From: Ignavibacteria bacterium
GTDB taxonomy: Bacteria > Bacteroidota > Ignavibacteria > Ignavibacteriales > Melioribacteraceae
Assembly (NCBI GenBank): GCA_027347545.1
Contig: DAIEQT010000098.1
Coordinates: 1 to 18,167 of the forward strand
Direction: 5' to 3'
DNA: 18,167 nucleotides
Positions 16,140-18,167 of the stretch are shown in pieces. The number at the start of each line of letters is the position of its first letter. Position 1 is the stretch's first letter. Under the pieces are notes generated by a model. It was not told the DNA's origin and searched no databases. It was given only the letters and a program-made list of their open reading frames with translations. The translations under genes and the position numbers were made by a program.

Positions 16140-17945
16140 TTAATATGTTAAACCAAAACCAAATGGAAAGAGGGGCTCGTAATTTGCGTCGCCAATATTA
16201 ATTGGAATTTGCTTCATGTTTCTTGGCCAGGAGTGAGGTAGCTTTCCGGTCGGCTTAAAATCACCAAAGAGAACATCAGCAACCCCTTGTCCTTCTGTTC
16301 CGGGAAGCCATGCTGCAACAAACGCATTTGCATTCTTTAATTCATTTTCAATTAACATTGGTCTGCCAGAAAGTAAAACAACTACAACCGGAACGCCGGA
16401 TGCTTTTGCTTTTTCAATAGCGGTAACATCTTCTTTTGCCAAACTTAAGTCTTCACGGTCTCCAAACATTTCCGCGTAAGGGGTTTCACCAACAACTACA
16501 ACGCAAACATCCGCGCCTTCAGCACCGGAACCATCTGCAGAAGTTGTTACAGTTGTTCCACTCGAAACAGTATTTTTGATTGCTTGAAGAATTGTCGTTC
16601 CACCCTTAATAACATTACCACTTTTGCTTTGCCAAATGATTGTCCAGCCGCCGCATTGATTGCCAATATCATCTGCGCTTTTTCCGGTTACGTGAATTCT
16701 TTTTAATTCTTTTGATATCGGCAAAGTATTGTTTTCATTTTTCAGCAATACTAAAGATTGGCGGACGGCATCGCGGGCAACTGCTCTGTGTTCCGGAGAG
16801 CCAACAGCCTCAGTTAATTTTTCATCAACTCCATAGTTTTCCCAAAGATTCATTTCTAATTTTACTTTCAGAATTCTTCCGGCAGCGTCATCAATTCTGC
16901 TCATCGGAACTTTGCCTTCGTTTACCAATTCTTTCAAGAGAGTGATGAACTGAACATAATTGTTAGGTTTATCTGTTCCGTTAGGAATCATAGCCATGTC
17001 CATTCCGGCATTAATAGATTTTTCAATAGCCGTTTTGTAATCTTTATCTAACTGGTCTATTGCAGCCCAATCCGAAACAACAAAACCTTTAAAGCCAAGT
17101 TCACCTTTGAGCAAATCTGTCATCAGATATTTGTTGCCATGCATCTTAACGCCGTTCCAGCTATTGTAAGAAATCATGATGTTCTTAGCGCCTGCTTTAA
17201 TCGCTTCAACGTAACCAGGCATATGAATTTTGCGAAGAGTTGCTTCATCAACCTCAGTGTTGCCTTGATCTTTTCCGTTTGTAGTGCCGCCATCACCAAG
17301 AAAGTGTTTTACACTTGCAAGCACAGCCGTTTTAGCGGATAATTCTTTTGTTTGCATTCCGCGAACGTAAGCTGCACCAAGTTTTTTAACGAGGTCGGGA
17401 TCTTCGCCATAACTTTCATAAGTTCTGCCCCAGCGTTCGTTACGTGCAACAGCAACACATGGTGCAAAATCCCATTGTATCCCGGTTCCTCTAATTTCTG
17501 CTGCTGTTATAGCGGCAACTTTTTCTACCAGCACCGGATTGCGTGTTGCGCCTAATCCAACATTGTGCGGAAAGATTGTTGCGCCATCAACATTGTTATG
17601 CCCGTGAACAGCATCAATTCCCCAAATGATTGGAATACCTAAGCGGGACTTCAAAGCTATGTTTTGATATTTCTCGTAAGCATCAGCCCATCCTTTTGCG
17701 GAAATATCCGGAACTTCGGTGTCGCCGCCGCAAAGCAGAGAACCAATTGCGTATTTAGCAATATCCCTGGGAGTTTTCTTGATTGCGTCTAAATCAACTT
17801 GAGTCATCTGACCAATTTTTTCTTCAAGAGTCATTTTGGAAAGAAGCTCATCAACTTTTTTGTTTAATACTTCTTCTTTCATTTTTTGAGAAAAGATAAG
17901 TGATGATCCTAAGATCAAAGCAATCATTATCACCTTAAATTTCAT
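16140..17945 (-). CDS. GH3 glucan exohydrolase-like beta-glucosidase (ExoP/barley ExoI type)
   Basis: A 601-residue exported GH3 enzyme; the signal peptide ends with SLIFS and Gln20 next. The barrel motifs are [69 protein letters not shown] (Lys213-His214), [16 protein letters not shown] and [13 protein letters not shown] with nucleophile Asp292. In the second domain [19 protein letters not shown] places the acid/base at Glu492, as in barley ExoI (YTETKGD). The protein ends at [11 protein letters not shown], without a fibronectin-III-like domain. Ending here is normal for the two-domain plant/marine ExoP subgroup and is not a truncation. Family members remove glucose from beta-1,3-, 1,4- and mixed-linkage glucans and oligosaccharides. 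It is the first gene of the cluster; GAGG lies 5 bases before the ATG, and a 123-base spacer to the sugar-kinase gene could hold the promoter, although no clear promoter motif was recognised. Confidence 0.92.
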   Translation of the reverse strand: MKFKVIMIALILGSSLIFSQKMKEEVLNKKVDELLSKMTLEEKIGQMTQVDLDAIKKTPRDIAKYAIGSLLCGGDTEVPDISAKGWADAYEKYQNIALKSRLGIPIIWGIDAVHGHNNVDGATIFPHNVGLGATRNPVLVEKVAAITAAEIRGTGIQWDFAPCVAVARNERWGRTYESYGEDPDLVKKLGAAYVRGMQTKELSAKTAVLASVKHFLGDGGTTNGKDQGNTEVDEATLRKIHMPGYVEAIKAGAKNIMISYNSWNGVKMHGNKYLMTDLLKGELGFKGFVVSDWAAIDQLDKDYKTAIEKSINAGMDMAMIPNGTDKPNNYVQFITLLKELVNEGKVPMSRIDDAAGRILKVKLEMNLWENYGVDEKLTEAVGSPEHRAVARDAVRQSLVLLKNENNTLPISKELKRIHVTGKSADDIGNQCGGWTIIWQSKSGNVIKGGTTILQAIKNTVSSGTTVTTSADGSGAEGADVCVVVVGETPYAEMFGDREDLSLAKEDVTAIEKAKASGVPVVVVLLSGRPMLIENELKNANAFVAAWLPGTEGQGVADVLFGDFKPTGKLPHSWPRNMKQIPINIGDANYEPLFPFGFGLTY

Positions 17946-18035
17946 TTCATCCTCGTTTGTTTTTCTTTCGGCAGTTGTCTGTTAAATAATTGTGTTTTCC
18001 AATTCTAGTAGTTTTGTGGTTGAAAGCAGTAAAGC

Positions 18036-18062
18036 AAGGAAGGATTGAAGCAATCCCTCCCT
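18036..18062 (-). terminator. Hairpin terminator after the ROK-like kinase
   Basis: In minus-strand RNA the arm AGGGAGGGATTG pairs with CAATCCTTCCTT over 12 bp, including two G-U wobbles, with a 3-base loop. It begins 6 bases after the TAA at 18069. The following GCTTTACT is only a weak U-tract. On the plus strand the wobbles become A-C mismatches, so the structure belongs to the minus-strand transcript and would separate the kinase gene from the glycosidase cluster. Confidence 0.6.
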
Positions 18063-18068
18063 TTAGAA

Positions 18069-18167
18069 TTATATCTTTTTCAGTTCATTCCAAATAAGCG
18101 CACTGGAGCCAAGCACCGCAGCACCAGCACCTGGCAAAGCCGATGGAATTACTTTCACTTTATTTTT
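18069..18167 (-). CDS. ROK-family sugar kinase (glucokinase-like), C-terminal fragment
   Basis: A minus-strand frame is open from the right edge to a TAA at 18069-18071, giving the last 32 residues of a protein whose start lies outside the window. The fragment contains VIPSALPGAGAAVLGSSALI followed by WNELKKI. A small-residue run of this form (polar start, Ala-Gly-x-x-Gly-Ala-Ala-like, then hydrophobic helix) is typical of the extreme C-terminus of ROK-family hexokinases and repressors. The likely role is ATP-dependent phosphorylation of glucose or a related hexose released by the neighbouring glycosidases, in the cytoplasm. The call rests on very little sequence; a ROK regulator is the main alternative. 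Confidence 0.55.
   Translation of the reverse strand, partial: KNKVKVIPSALPGAGAAVLGSSALIWNELKKI

Noticed and set aside
16140..16200. Truncation of the first GH3, which lacks a fibronectin-III-like domain
   Set aside because: Two-domain glucan exohydrolases of the ExoP/ExoI group normally end shortly after the [10 protein letters not shown] motif, so the protein is complete.

Overview
The window looks like chromosome of an Ignavibacteriales-type bacterium (Bacteroidetes/Chlorobi group). This is inferred from moderate-to-low G+C, Lys/Asn/Ile-rich proteins, and a C-terminal type IX secretion sorting domain of the NYPNPFNPETTI ... VYDILGREV ... SGVYFYTL type. It is also suggested by every signal peptidase I protein here being predicted to mature at a glutamine. 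No rRNA, tRNA, CRISPR array, transposase or phage gene was seen, and no gene-free stretch exceeds about 130 bases.

Layout. Positions 1-1347 (minus) hold a YiiX/YaeF-type (C92) permuted papain-like cysteine amidase that runs off the left edge. A 126-base divergent spacer separates it from a YdhF-type aldo/keto reductase (1474-2352, plus). Positions 2419-17945 carry one long run of exported carbohydrate-active enzymes, all on the minus strand. In transcription order (right to left) they are: a GH3 glucan exohydrolase (16140-17945); a BglX-type GH3 beta-glucosidase (13880-16087); a lipoprotein alpha/beta-hydrolase esterase (13107-13871); a GH5 glucanase broken by one in-frame TAG (12120-13097, rest of frame 11874-12119); a GH63/MGH1-like (alpha/alpha)6 glycosidase (10199-11758); a jelly-roll plus GH15-like (alpha/alpha)6 protein (7975-10176); a PA14-containing GH3 (5433-7910); and a 981-residue GH5-like enzyme with an inserted carbohydrate-binding module and a type IX sorting tail (2419-5364). 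The right edge (18069-18167, minus) holds the last 32 residues of what looks like a ROK-family sugar kinase.

How they may work together (inference). The surface-sorted GH5-like enzyme would cut polymer outside the cell. The GH5 glucanase, three different GH3s and two (alpha/alpha)6 enzymes would trim oligosaccharides in the periplasm or at the envelope, and the lipoprotein esterase would remove acyl substituents. The ROK kinase upstream would phosphorylate the released hexose. The set points to a glucose-rich polysaccharide with mainly beta-linkages, but the two (alpha/alpha)6 enzymes resemble families acting on alpha-glucosides, so the substrate cannot be named. No SusC/SusD pair, transporter or dedicated regulator lies inside the window. 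Hairpins after several genes suggest graded or segmented transcription. The GH3-esterase-GH5 block is tightly packed, with ribosome-binding sites overlapping upstream stop codons.

The most notable observations are the single in-frame TAG where a conserved tryptophan is expected in the GH5 gene, the uniform A/S-Q signal-peptide junctions, a five-unit 7-bp repeat coding part of the sorting domain, and two unusual multidomain glycosidases.
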